64,000 bases of DNA from Burkholderia vietnamiensis LMG 10929 (GTDB taxonomy: Bacteria; Pseudomonadota; Gammaproteobacteria; Burkholderiales; Burkholderiaceae): NCBI RefSeq assembly GCF_000959445.1, contig NZ_CP009631.1, forward strand, positions 2,728,001 to 2,792,000. The letters run 5' to 3'. Of the stretch, positions 49,924-58,831 are shown piece after piece. The translations under genes were made by a program, and so were the position numbers. Each line of letters opens with the position of its first letter. Position 1 is the stretch's first letter. A model generated the notes under the pieces. It was not told the origin of the DNA and did no database searches. It saw only the letters and a program-made list of their open reading frames with translations.

Positions 49924-50238
49924 GATCACTCTGTCTCCTCATCTCCGGGGGCGGAAGACGGCGCGTTGCGCGCCGCCGGGCCGAGTCCGATCTGGTCCGA
50001 TCGGGACTGAAGCATCCGGATGAAACTGTAGATCACTTCGTCGCGAATTTGGAAATTTATTTCTACGTGATTTCACCTAGGGAACAGGATTTCCAAAAAG
50101 TCTAGACTCCGTTCCGTAGCCCGATTCGTTGCGGCAGGCGCGTTCGCGCCGGGCCGTGCAGGCGGCCGAGCATCGTCGCCCGATCGATCCCCCAACAGCC
50201 GGCCGCGTCGCGCGCCGGCCGCGAGCGTGATACGTGAT
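49924..50238. promoter_or_regulatory. Divergent iol control region with GGAA-N6-TTCC-type sites
   Basis: 315 bp between the binding-protein and iolC genes; no gene. It contains GGAA-CAGGAT-TTCC (50081-50094) and a near copy GGAA-ATTTAT-TTCT (50051-50064), with starts exactly 30 bp apart, in an AT-rich patch. GGAA-N6-TTCC is, as I recall, the motif linked to IolR-type RpiR repressors in rhizobia. TAGACT (50102-50107) may be a -10 for iolC. Confidence 0.5.
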
Positions 50239-52194
50239 ATGAGCCCGTTGAACTTTCCGACTGACCGCCCCATCGATCTCGCCTGCCTCGGCCGCGTGGC
50301 CGTGGACCTCTACGCGCAGCAGTACGGCAGCCGCCTCGAGGACGCGCGCAGCTTCCAGATGTACCTCGGCGGCTCGTCGGGCAACGTCGCGTTCGGCGTC
50401 GCCCGCCTCGGGCTGAAGACCGCGATGATCTCGCGCGTCGGCGACGAGCAGATGGGCCGCTTCGTGCGCGAGACGCTCGAGCGCGAAGGCTGCGACACGA
50501 GCCAGCTGCAGACCGATCCGGAGCGCCTCACCGCGCTGGTGCTGCTCGGCCTGAAGGATCGCGACACGTTCCCGCTGCTGTTCGTGCGCGAGAACTGCGC
50601 GGACATGGCCGTGCGCGCCGACGAGATCGACGAGGGCTTCATCGCCCGCTGCCGCGCGCTCGCGATCACCGGCACGCATCTGTCGACGCCGGCGACCCGC
50701 GAGGCGTCGCTGACCGCGCTCGGCTACGCGCGCCGCCACGGCGTCGTGCGGATTCTCGACATCGACTATCGGCCGGTGCTGTGGGGGCTGACCGCGCGCG
50801 GCGCGGGCGAGAACCGCTACGTGCCCGACGCGCAGGTCACGCGGCAGTTGCAGCAGGTGCTCGGCGAATTCGATCTGCTGGTCGGCACCGAAGAGGAATT
50901 CCTGATCGCGGGCGGCGCGCCGGGCGACCTGATCGCGTCGCTCGAGGCCGTGCGGCGCGCGAGCGGCGCGGTGCTGGTGGTCAAGCGCGGCGCGCTCGGC
51001 TGCTGCGTGATCGACGGCGACGTTCCCGCGCGGATCGACGATGCGCCGACCTTCCACGGCGAGCGCGTCGAGGTGCTGAACGTGCTCGGCGCGGGCGATG
51101 CGTTCCTGTCCGGCTTGCTGTCCGGGCTGCTGCGCGGCCGCGACTGGGCGGAAGCCACGCGCATCGCGAACGCGTGCGGCGCGATCGTGGTGTCGCGCCA
51201 CGCGTGCTCCGCCGCGATGCCGACGCCGGCCGAACTCGCGCACTGGTTCGGCGGCAGCCGCAATCCGCAGGTGGACGCCGATCGCACGCTCGCGCATCTG
51301 CATCGCGTGACGGTGCCGCGTCGCGACTGGGACGACCTGTGCGTGATGGCGTTCGACCATCGCAGCCAGTTCTACGAGCTGGCCGTGCAGGCCGGCGCGG
51401 ACGAGGCGCGGATCAAGACGCTCAAGCGCCTGCTGGTACGCGCGGCCGAGCAGGTCGAGCGCGAGCGCCACATCGAAGGCCACGTCGGCGTGCTGATCGA
51501 CGGCGGCGCATACGGGCGCGATGCGCTCGCGGCGGCCACCGGCCGCGGCTGGTGGGTCGGCCGCCCGGTCGAGCTGCCGGGCTCGCGCCCGCTGTGCTTC
51601 GACGACACGCGCTCGGTCGGCTCGACGCTCACGCACTGGCCGACCGAACAGGTCGTCAAGTGCCTCGTCCACTATCACCCCGACGACGACGTCGACCTGC
51701 GCGTCGCGCAGGAGCAGCGCGTGCTCGAGCTGTGGGAAGCCACGCGCGCGAGCGGCAACGAGCTGCTGCTCGAGATCATTCCGCCGCGTGCGGTAACGCC
51801 GCCCGGCACCGAGGACGACGCCGTGCTGCGCACCGTCGCGCGCTTCTACAACCTCGGCGTGATGCCCGAATGGTGGAAGCTCGCGCCGATGAGCGCCGAC
51901 GGCTGGGCGCGGCTCGAATCGCTCGTCGCCGAGCGCGACCGCTATTGCCGCGGCGCGGTGATCCTCGGGCTGAACCAGCCGCTGCAGTATCTGGTCGACA
52001 GCTTCCGCTCGGCGACCAACCCGATCGTCAAGGGCTTCATGGTCGGGCGTTCGCTGTGGGTCGACGCATCGCTGGCGTGGCTCGCCGGCCGCATCGACGA
52101 CCGCGCGCTGATCGACGCAGTCGCCGCCAATTTCGCGCAGCTCGTCGACGCGTGGCTCGGCCGCCGCGACCCCGCGCGCGCCGCCGCAGCGTGA
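50239..52194 (+). CDS. iolC: 5-Dehydro-2-deoxygluconokinase with C-terminal DUF2090 domain
   Basis: A 651-residue two-domain protein. Residues 1-320 are a PfkB-family kinase (GRVAVDLYAQQYGSRLED near 20, GGSSGNVAFGVARLGL near 46, catalytic GAGDAF near 284-289) that phosphorylates 2-deoxy-5-keto-gluconate. Residues about 325-640 are DUF2090 (LCVMAFDHRSQFYEL, then DGGAYGRDAL, KCLVHYHPDDD), a TIM-barrel-like region related to class I aldolases. No separate iolJ is in the window, so this domain may cleave the kinase product. ATG 50239 is used; a GTG four codons upstream is possible. First gene of iolCDEB. Confidence 0.92.
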   Translation: MSPLNFPTDRPIDLACLGRVAVDLYAQQYGSRLEDARSFQMYLGGSSGNVAFGVARLGLKTAMISRVGDEQMGRFVRETLEREGCDTSQLQTDPERLTALVLLGLKDRDTFPLLFVRENCADMAVRADEIDEGFIARCRALAITGTHLSTPATREASLTALGYARRHGVVRILDIDYRPVLWGLTARGAGENRYVPDAQVTRQLQQVLGEFDLLVGTEEEFLIAGGAPGDLIASLEAVRRASGAVLVVKRGALGCCVIDGDVPARIDDAPTFHGERVEVLNVLGAGDAFLSGLLSGLLRGRDWAEATRIANACGAIVVSRHACSAAMPTPAELAHWFGGSRNPQVDADRTLAHLHRVTVPRRDWDDLCVMAFDHRSQFYELAVQAGADEARIKTLKRLLVRAAEQVERERHIEGHVGVLIDGGAYGRDALAAATGRGWWVGRPVELPGSRPLCFDDTRSVGSTLTHWPTEQVVKCLVHYHPDDDVDLRVAQEQRVLELWEATRASGNELLLEIIPPRAVTPPGTEDDAVLRTVARFYNLGVMPEWWKLAPMSADGWARLESLVAERDRYCRGAVILGLNQPLQYLVDSFRSATNPIVKGFMVGRSLWVDASLAWLAGRIDDRALIDAVAANFAQLVDAWLGRRDPARAAAA

Positions 52195-52228
52195 GCGCAC
52201 CGGCCGTGCGCGCGATCCCTGCACCGAG

Positions 52229-52273
52229 TTCAGCGACTTCACCGACTTTGCCGACTTCACCGACTCTTCCGAT
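52229..52273. repeat. 9-bp tandem repeat in the iolC-iolD gap
   Basis: Five imperfect 9-bp units (TTCAGCGAC, TTCACCGAC, TTTGCCGAC, TTCACCGAC, TCTTCCGAT) fill most of the 88-bp space between iolC and iolD, ending 9 bases before the iolD ATG and covering its ribosome-binding region. No normal purine-rich site is visible there. Confidence 0.7.
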
Positions 52274-52282
52274 CGACAGACG

Positions 52283-54166
52283 ATGACCACCACCGTGAGA
52301 CTGACCGTCAGCCAGGCGCTCGTGCGCTACCTGGCCGCCCTGCAAGCCGAAGTCGTCCAGCCGGACGGCCGCACCGACGTCCTGCCGTACTGCGGCGGCG
52401 TGTTCGCGATCTTCGGGCACGGCAACGTGGCCGGGCTCGGCGAAGCGCTGCATGCCGAGAAGGACCGCCTGCCCACGCTGCGCGCGCACAACGAGCAAGG
52501 AATGGCGAACGCGGCCGTCGCGTTCGCGAAAGCGAACTTCCGGCAGCGGATGATGGCCGCGACGTCGAGCATCGGCCCCGGCGCGACCAACATGCTGACG
52601 TCGGCGGCGCTCGCGCACGTCGGCCGCCTGCCGCTGCTGCTGCTGCCCGGCGACGTGTTCGTGTCGCGGCTGCCCGACCCGGTGCTGCAGCAGGTCGAGG
52701 ACTTCGAACAGGGCGACGTCAGCGCGAACGACTGCTTCCGGCCGGTCACGCGCTACTTCGACCGCATCACGTCGCCGGAGCAATTGCTCGTCGCGCTGCC
52801 GCGCGCGATCCAGGTGATGACCGACCCCGCGCAGTGCGGCCCCGTGTGCCTCGCGTTGCCGCAGGACGTGCAGACCTTCGCCTACGACTGGCCCGCAGAT
52901 TTCTTCGCGCCGCCGCTGATCCGGATGCGCCGGCCGCCGGCCGACGCGCTCGAGCTCGCCGATGCGCTCGACGTGCTGAAGGCTGCGCAAAGGCCGCTGA
53001 TCGTCGCCGGCGGCGGCGTGCTGTACAGCCAGGCATGGGACGCGCTGCGCACGTTCGCCGAGACGCACGGCGTGCCGGTCGCCGAATCGCAGGCCGGCAA
53101 GGGCAGCCTCGCGTGGGACCATCCGCTGAATCTCGGCGCGATCGGCGTGACGGGCTCGCCCGCCGCCAATCGCGCGGCCGCGCAGGCCGACGTGGTGTTC
53201 GCGGTCGGCACGCGTCTGCAGGACTTCACCACCGGCTCGCATGCACTGTTCGGCGACGCGACGCTGCTGAGCCTGAACGTGCAGCCGTTCGACGCGGGCA
53301 AGAAACGCGGCCGGCAGCTGATCGCCGATGCGCGCACGGGCCTCGGCCAGGTGTCGGCGGCGCTCGCGGGCTGGCGCGCCGACGCGGGCTGGACCGCCAC
53401 GAACCGCGACCACGCGGCCGCGTGGAACGCGCGCGTGACCGAGCTGACCACGCACGTGCCGCAGGACACGCTGCCGTACGACGCGGAGGTGATCGGCGCG
53501 GTGCGCGATTCGGCGGCGGACGCCGGACGCGACAGCGCGCGCGACGATCTGGTCGTGTGCGCGGCCGGCACGCTGCCGGCCGAGCTGCACAAGCTGTGGC
53601 GCAGCGGCGTGCCGGGCAACTATCACATGGACTACGCGTACTCGTGCATGGGCTACGAAATCGCCGGCGGCCTCGGCGCGAAGCTCGCGCGGCCCGAGCG
53701 CGAAGTGATCGTGATCGTCGGCGACGGCTCGTACATGATGCTCAACGCGGAACTCGCGACGTCGGTGATGCTAGGCCGCAAGATCATCGTCGTGATCCTC
53801 GACAACCGCGGCTACGGCTGCATCGAGCGGCTGCAGCTGAGCTGCGGCGGCGCGAGCTTCAACAACATGCTCGACGACTGCGTGCCGGAAGGCGGCGCGC
53901 GCTCGACGATCGACTTCGCGATGCATGCGCGTGCGATGGGCGCCGAAGCCGTGCACGTGCGCGACGTGGCCGAGCTGCGCCGCGAACTGACGCGGGCGCG
54001 CGCGGCGAGGACGAGCCAGGTGCTGGTGATCGACACGACGCACGCGCGCACGACCGCCGACGGCGGCGCATGGTGGGAAGTCGCGGTGCCGCAGGTGTCC
54101 GCCCGCGACGGCGTCGAACGCGCGCACCGTACGTATCTCGACGCGAAAACCCGGCAGCGGCGCTGA
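52283..54166 (+). CDS. iolD: 3D-(3,5/4)-trihydroxycyclohexane-1,2-dione hydrolase
   Basis: A 627-residue thiamin-diphosphate enzyme that opens the ring of the dione to 5-deoxy-glucuronate. Pyrimidine-binding domain with the catalytic Glu in LRAHNEQGMANAA (near 70-80), central domain, and C-terminal PP domain with GDGSYMMLNAEL and the IVVILDNRGYGCIE metal-binding segment. Complete. It follows iolC by 88 bases. Confidence 0.95.
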   Translation: MTTTVRLTVSQALVRYLAALQAEVVQPDGRTDVLPYCGGVFAIFGHGNVAGLGEALHAEKDRLPTLRAHNEQGMANAAVAFAKANFRQRMMAATSSIGPGATNMLTSAALAHVGRLPLLLLPGDVFVSRLPDPVLQQVEDFEQGDVSANDCFRPVTRYFDRITSPEQLLVALPRAIQVMTDPAQCGPVCLALPQDVQTFAYDWPADFFAPPLIRMRRPPADALELADALDVLKAAQRPLIVAGGGVLYSQAWDALRTFAETHGVPVAESQAGKGSLAWDHPLNLGAIGVTGSPAANRAAAQADVVFAVGTRLQDFTTGSHALFGDATLLSLNVQPFDAGKKRGRQLIADARTGLGQVSAALAGWRADAGWTATNRDHAAAWNARVTELTTHVPQDTLPYDAEVIGAVRDSAADAGRDSARDDLVVCAAGTLPAELHKLWRSGVPGNYHMDYAYSCMGYEIAGGLGAKLARPEREVIVIVGDGSYMMLNAELATSVMLGRKIIVVILDNRGYGCIERLQLSCGGASFNNMLDDCVPEGGARSTIDFAMHARAMGAEAVHVRDVAELRRELTRARAARTSQVLVIDTTHARTTADGGAWWEVAVPQVSARDGVERAHRTYLDAKTRQRR

Positions 54167-54226
54167 CGTCGCCTCGCCTGCAACGGTGAAACCCCTGTTC
54201 GACCTTCTAACCCAGGAACGCACGTG

Positions 54227-55156
54227 ATGAGCTGGAACGTTCGCATCGGTATCAATCCCCTGTCGTGGATGAACGACGACCTGCCGTCGCTCGGCGGCGA
54301 GACGCCGCTGGAGACGGCGCTGAAGGAAGGCGCCGAGATCGGCTATGCGGGCTTCGAGCTCGGCAACAAGTTTCCGAAGACCGGCCCCGAGCTGAAAGCG
54401 AAGCTCGCGGAATTCGGCCTCGTGTGCGTGTCGGGCTGGTATTCCGGATTCCTCGCGGAAGTCGCGCCGGGCATGACCGATGCCGATGCCGTCGCCGCCG
54501 AGATCGAGCGCTGCCGCGCGCACCTGACGAAGCTGCAGCACAACGACGTGAAGGTGGTCGTCTACGGCGAATGCGCGGGCACGATCCAGGGCAGCATCGA
54601 CACGCCGGTCGCGAAGCGGCCACGCTTCGTCGACGACGAAGCGTGGCAGCGCTATGCGGCCCGGCTCGACGCGTTCGGCGCGCACCTGCTCGACACCTAC
54701 GGCATCAAGCTCGCGTACCACCACCATATGGGCGCGTACGTCGAATCGCCGGCCGACGTCGACCGGCTGATGGCGCTGACCGATCCCGCCAAGGTGTTCC
54801 TGCTGTTCGACACCGGCCACGCGTACTTCGGCGGCGCGGCAGATCCCGTCGCGCTGCTGAAGAAGCACGTCGCGCGCGTCGTGCACGTGCACTGCAAGGA
54901 CGTGCGGCCGCAGGTCGTCACGCAGGCGCGCAACGGCGGCTGGAGCTTCCTGAACGGGGTGATCAACGGCACCTTCACGGTGCCGGGCGACGGCGCGCTC
55001 GATTACGAGGCGACGCTGCGCACGCTGCGGGACGCCGGCTACGAAGGCTGGCTGGTGGTCGAGGCCGAGCAGGATCCGGCCGTCGCGCCGAGCTATCAGT
55101 ATGCGAAGAAGGGTTACGACACGCTGCGCGCGATCGTCGAACGGCTGAGCGCCTGA
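54227..55156 (+). CDS. iolE: 2-Keto-myo-inositol dehydratase
   Basis: A 309-residue TIM-barrel enzyme of the xylose-isomerase-like superfamily that dehydrates 2-keto-myo-inositol to the trihydroxycyclohexane dione. IGINPLSWMNDDLPSLGG (residues 7-24) is the IolE signature; LAYHHHMGAYVES, LLFDTGHAYFGG and VHCKDVRP carry the metal ligands. ATG 54227 (MSWNVRIG) is used; a GTG just before is in frame. It lies 60 bases after iolD. Confidence 0.95.
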   Translation: MSWNVRIGINPLSWMNDDLPSLGGETPLETALKEGAEIGYAGFELGNKFPKTGPELKAKLAEFGLVCVSGWYSGFLAEVAPGMTDADAVAAEIERCRAHLTKLQHNDVKVVVYGECAGTIQGSIDTPVAKRPRFVDDEAWQRYAARLDAFGAHLLDTYGIKLAYHHHMGAYVESPADVDRLMALTDPAKVFLLFDTGHAYFGGAADPVALLKKHVARVVHVHCKDVRPQVVTQARNGGWSFLNGVINGTFTVPGDGALDYEATLRTLRDAGYEGWLVVEAEQDPAVAPSYQYAKKGYDTLRAIVERLSA

Positions 55157-55201
55157 GCGCTCCCGTACGACGCGCACCGTCATCTGAACGAGGACCACTC
55201 C

Positions 55202-56020
55202 ATGACGATTTCTCCCCTGCTGGTCAAGGCGTCGCCCGAGCGCGAAATCTGCAACGTGACGCCGGAGTCGGCCGGCTGGCAGCACGTCGGCTTTCGCGCG
55301 CTGCGCCTGCGCGCCGGCGACACCGAAACGCTCGACACCGGCGCGCGCGAGCTGTGCGTCGTCGTGCTGACCGGCACGGTGCGCGCCGAGGTCGACGGCC
55401 ACACGTACGACGCGCTCGGCAAGCGCGACAGCGTGTTCGACGACGTGTCGCCGGACGCGCTGTACGTGCCCGGCGGCAAGACCGTCACGCTGGTCGCGAC
55501 GCGCGACGCGGAAGTCGCGCTGTGCACCGCGCCGTGCGTGAGCGGCGACAAGCAGGTACAGCGGCTCGACGGCGAACGGATGCGCCGCGCGGTGCGCGGG
55601 CAAGGCACCAACACGCGCTACGTGTGCGACATCCTGATGGGCGACAACCCGGCGGCGGACCGCCTGCTCGTCGTCGAGGTGGTCACGCCCGCGAGCCATT
55701 CGAGCAGCTACCCGCCGCACAAGCACGATCGCGACGCGGCGCCCGACGAGACCTCGCTCGAGGAAACCTATTACCACCGGATCGATCCGCCGCAAGGCTT
55801 CGCGTTCCAGCGCGTGTACACCGACGATCGCAGCCTCGACGAGGCCTGCGTGGTGGAGAACCACGACGTGGTGATGGTGCCGCGCGGCTATCACCCGGTG
55901 GTCGCGCCGCACGGCTACAACCTGTACTACCTGAACGTGATGGCCGGCCCGAGCCGCGCATGGGCGTTCAAGAACGATCCCGCGCACGAGTGGATGCTCG
56001 ATGCGGCGCCGAAGCGCTGA
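55202..56020 (+). CDS. iolB: 5-Deoxy-glucuronate isomerase
   Basis: A 272-residue bicupin that converts 5-deoxy-glucuronate to 2-deoxy-5-keto-gluconate. SSSYPPHKHDRD (near 163-174) and the EETYYHRIDPPQGFAFQRVY segment near 182 contain the metal-binding His and Glu. Last gene of iolCDEB, 45 bases after iolE; no clear terminator follows. Confidence 0.94.
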   Translation: MTISPLLVKASPEREICNVTPESAGWQHVGFRALRLRAGDTETLDTGARELCVVVLTGTVRAEVDGHTYDALGKRDSVFDDVSPDALYVPGGKTVTLVATRDAEVALCTAPCVSGDKQVQRLDGERMRRAVRGQGTNTRYVCDILMGDNPAADRLLVVEVVTPASHSSSYPPHKHDRDAAPDETSLEETYYHRIDPPQGFAFQRVYTDDRSLDEACVVENHDVVMVPRGYHPVVAPHGYNLYYLNVMAGPSRAWAFKNDPAHEWMLDAAPKR

Positions 56021-56371
56021 CGTGCGGAAACGTCCGAGCAGTGAATGGAACGCGGGCTGGGCGGCCCGTGACGATGGGACGCCCGGCATGCGCATGCGCA
56101 TGAGCCTGCGCAGCCGGCAATGCTACGGAGCCGTCATGGCGACGCCCCGCTTTCGCCTCGCATCGCACACGTTCGACGACGATGCGTCGAGCCCGGCGCT
56201 GTCGAACTTCAATGCGGCCGTCGCGCGTCGAATCGGCGAACTCGCGCGTCGTCGAATGTTTGCGGCGGCACGTCGGCGCGACCGCGCTGGCGATGCGCGC
56301 ATCACGGTGCGCGTCGACGCATAACGGCGCGAACGGCGCACGCGCACCGTTCGCGCGATCCCGCGCGCCGG
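56021..56371. other. 351-bp intergenic region after iolB
   Basis: No gene I can support well. A 62-codon ORF at 56136-56324 (+) has GGAG five bases before its ATG (MATPRFRLASHTFDDDAS...), but its Arg/Ala-rich composition is what GC-rich noncoding DNA gives, and the opposite strand is open too. Repeated TGCGCA steps lie at 56088-56100. It separates iolB from the convergent SDR gene. Confidence 0.3.
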
Positions 56372-57118
56372 TCAGTTCAACCCGCCGCTCACCACCACGT
56401 GCTCGCCGGTCATCCAGCGCGCATCGTCCGACGCGAGGAACACGGCGACCGAGGCGATGTCGTTCGGCTCGCCGAGGCGGCCGAGCGGCGTCTGGCTGAG
56501 CACCTGTGCTTCGAGATCGGAACCGGTGATGCCCGCGGCATGCGTGCCCTCGGTCACGATCATCCCCGGGTTGATCGCGTTCACGCGGATCTTGCGCGCG
56601 CCGAGTTCGAGCGCGAGCACGCCGGTGATCGCGTCGACCGCGCCCTTGGTGCCGCTGTACACGGCGCTCGCCGGCGGCGTGATGCTCGTCACGACCGAGC
56701 TGATGTTGATGATGCTCGCGCCTTCGCCGAGATGCTTGACGGCCGCCTGCGTCGTCAGCAGCAGGCCGAACACGTTGGTGTCGAACTGCCGGCGATAGTG
56801 CTCTTCGGTGATCGCTTCGATCGGCGCGAATTCGTAGACGCCGGAGTTGTTGACCAGCACGTCGAGACGGCCATAGGTCTCGATCGCGGTGTCGACGATG
56901 CGCTGCGCATCCGCGCCCTTCGACACGTCGCCGCCGACGGCGACCGCGCGCCCGCCCGCCTCGACGATCGCGCCGACGACCGCGTCGGCGCCGGCCTTGC
57001 TGCTCGCGTAGTTGACGACGACCGACGCGCCTTCGGCGGCCAGCGCCTTGGCGATTGCTGCGCCGATGCCCTTGGATGCGCCCGTGACGATTGCGACCTT
57101 GCCTGCCAGCTTGCTCAT
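56372..57118 (-). CDS. Short-chain dehydrogenase/reductase, glucose/3-oxoacyl reductase-like
   Basis: A 248-residue classical SDR. TGASKGIGAAIA near residues 12-23, NNSG near 90, catalytic Ser139 region (NISSVV) and YSGTK (Tyr/Lys near 152-156) are intact, and the C-terminus VVSGGLN is typical. ATG 57118 (MSKLAGKVAIVTGAS) is the normal start. It stands alone after the ABC operon on the same strand, 262 bases away across a minisatellite. Substrate unknown. Confidence 0.92.
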   Translation of the reverse strand: MSKLAGKVAIVTGASKGIGAAIAKALAAEGASVVVNYASSKAGADAVVGAIVEAGGRAVAVGGDVSKGADAQRIVDTAIETYGRLDVLVNNSGVYEFAPIEAITEEHYRRQFDTNVFGLLLTTQAAVKHLGEGASIINISSVVTSITPPASAVYSGTKGAVDAITGVLALELGARKIRVNAINPGMIVTEGTHAAGITGSDLEAQVLSQTPLGRLGEPNDIASVAVFLASDDARWMTGEHVVVSGGLN

Positions 57119-57282
57119 GATTTCGTTCCTCGATCGGAAGACTTCGATGGATGGGTACCGGTTACGCGCGATGCGCTGCACCGTCCTTGCTGGCAATCTT
57201 CGCGGTTTGGGCCGCCGCGATAAAGCGGCTCGACGCGAATTGACTGGCGGGGTTTGACGAACAATCGGCGCAACGCGCGTGC

Positions 57283-57370
57283 GCTCGGTCGGGGCTCGGT
57301 CGGGGCTCGGTCGGGGCTCGGTCGGGGCTCGGTCGGGGCTCGGTCGGAGCTCAGTCGGCGCTCGGTGGCC
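57283..57370. repeat. 11-bp tandem repeat downstream of livF
   Basis: Eight 11-bp units: five perfect GCTCGGTCGGG, then GCTCGGTCGGA, GCTCAGTCGGC and GCTCGGTGGCC, decaying toward the livF stop at 57381. It lies in the gap between livF and the SDR gene (57119-57380). G-rich on the plus strand. It has the same period as the array at 39843. Confidence 0.9.
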
Positions 57371-57380
57371 CGGTCGGGCA

Positions 57381-58085
57381 TCAACCGGCGCTCAACCACG
57401 CGCTGACGACGTCGCCGCCGAGTTCGGCGAGCGCGCCGTCGTGGACGATCCGTCCGCGCCCCATCACCGCGACGCGCTGCGCGAGCCGCGGCGCGAGCTG
57501 CAGCCGCTGCTCGATCAGCAGGATCGCGACGCCGTCGGCCTGCAGCGCGGCGAGGCACGCGCCGACTTCGTCGACGGCGCGCGGCGCGAGCCCTTCGGCC
57601 GGCTCGTCGACGATCAGCACGCGCGGCCGGCCGGCGAGCGCGCGCACCAGCGCGAGCACCTGCTGCTCGCCGCCCGACAGCCGGCCGGCCTTCACGTCGG
57701 CGCGCGCGCCGAGCAGCGCAAAGCGCTCGAGCAGCGCGTCGAGCGCGGCGCGCCCGGCCGCGCCGCGCATGCCGCGCAAGCCGAGCCGCAGGTTGTCGCG
57801 CACGCTGAGCAGCGGAAACACGTCGCGACTTTCGGCCACGTACGCGACGCCCCGCCGCGCGATCTCGAACGGGCGCGCGCCCGCGGATTCGAGGCCGTCG
57901 ATGCGCACCGAGCCCGCGGTGCGCACGAGCCCCATCACGGCCTTCGCGAGCGTCGAGCGGCCCGAGCCGTTGCGGCCGAGCAGCGCGAGCGTCTCGCCCG
58001 CGGCGAGCGTGAGATCGACGCCGTCGAGCACGGGCTGCAGCGCATACCATGCGCGCAGGCTGCGGATGTCGAGCAGCGCGCTCAT
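57381..58085 (-). CDS. Branched-chain amino acid-type ABC transporter ATPase LivF, Walker A Lys to Arg
   Basis: A 234-residue ABC ATPase of the LivF class. Walker A reads GRNGSGRST (residues 37-45): Arg43 (codon at 57957-57959, CGC) replaces the lysine that holds ATP phosphates. The signature LSGGEQQ, Walker B VLIVDEPAEGL and the LivF-type Gln switch (LLIEQ) are present. Its own composite ATP site is probably weak. It overlaps livG by 4 bases and ends the operon. Confidence 0.9.
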   Translation of the reverse strand: MSALLDIRSLRAWYALQPVLDGVDLTLAAGETLALLGRNGSGRSTLAKAVMGLVRTAGSVRIDGLESAGARPFEIARRGVAYVAESRDVFPLLSVRDNLRLGLRGMRGAAGRAALDALLERFALLGARADVKAGRLSGGEQQVLALVRALAGRPRVLIVDEPAEGLAPRAVDEVGACLAALQADGVAILLIEQRLQLAPRLAQRVAVMGRGRIVHDGALAELGGDVVSAWLSAG

Positions 58086-58831
58086 GCGCCGTCACCGAGA
58101 TACGCGGCGCGCACGGCGGCATCGGCGCGGATCGCATCGGGCGCGCCGGTCGCGACCACCGCGCCGCGCACGAGCACCGTGATGCGCTCGGCGAAGCCGA
58201 ACACCGCGTCCATGTCGTGCTCGATCATCAGCACCGTGCGGCCTTGCGTGGTCGCGCGGATCAGCGCGAGCATCCGCGCCGCCTGGTCGCGGCTCATGCC
58301 GGCCGTCGGTTCGTCGAGCAGCAGCGTGCGCGCGCCGCTCGCGAGCGCGATGCCGAGATCGAGCGCGCGCTGCTCCGCGTAGCCGAGCTCGCCCGCACGC
58401 GTCGCGTGCCACGCATCGAGGCCGACGTCGTGCAGCACGCGCGCGGCCGCGCGATCGACGGACGGCGACTCGCGCAGCCGGTTCCACCAGCGGCGCCGCT
58501 CGGCCGGCGCGTGCAGCGCCGCGCAGCGCAGGTTGTCGAACACGCTGAGTTGCGCGAACGCGCTGGTCTGCTGAAAGCTGCGGCCGATGCCGAGCCGGCT
58601 CGCGACGACCGGGCCGCGCCCGCGCAACTCGACGCCGTGCAGCACGACGCGCCCGCGGGTCGGCCGCGTCGCGCCGGCGATCACGCCGAACAGCGTCGAC
58701 TTGCCGGCGCCGTTCGGCCCGATCAGTGCGTGACGCTCGCCGCTCGGCACGCTCAGGTCGATCCCGTCGAGCACGGTCTGCGCGCCGAAGCGCTGGACGA
58801 TGCCGTGCAGTGCGATCGCATCGCCGTTCAT
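58082..58831 (-). CDS. Branched-chain amino acid-type ABC transporter ATPase LivG
   Basis: A 249-residue ABC ATPase of the LivG class. Walker A GPNGAGKST (38-46, Lys44) and Walker B LLLDEPTAGM are canonical, and the H-loop IEHDM is intact, but the signature is LGYAEQ rather than LSGGQ or the common LivG form LxYGxQ. ATG 58831 overlaps the stop of livM (ATGA). It should supply the working ATP site together with LivF's LSGGEQ. Confidence 0.92.
   Translation of the reverse strand: MNGDAIALHGIVQRFGAQTVLDGIDLSVPSGERHALIGPNGAGKSTLFGVIAGATRPTRGRVVLHGVELRGRGPVVASRLGIGRSFQQTSAFAQLSVFDNLRCAALHAPAERRRWWNRLRESPSVDRAAARVLHDVGLDAWHATRAGELGYAEQRALDLGIALASGARTLLLDEPTAGMSRDQAARMLALIRATTQGRTVLMIEHDMDAVFGFAERITVLVRGAVVATGAPDAIRADAAVRAAYLGDGA

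Noticed and set aside
56136..56324. 62-codon ORF after iolB with a GGAG ribosome-binding site
   Set aside because: Composition is that of noncoding GC-rich DNA and the other strand is equally open; kept only as a note in the intergenic entry.
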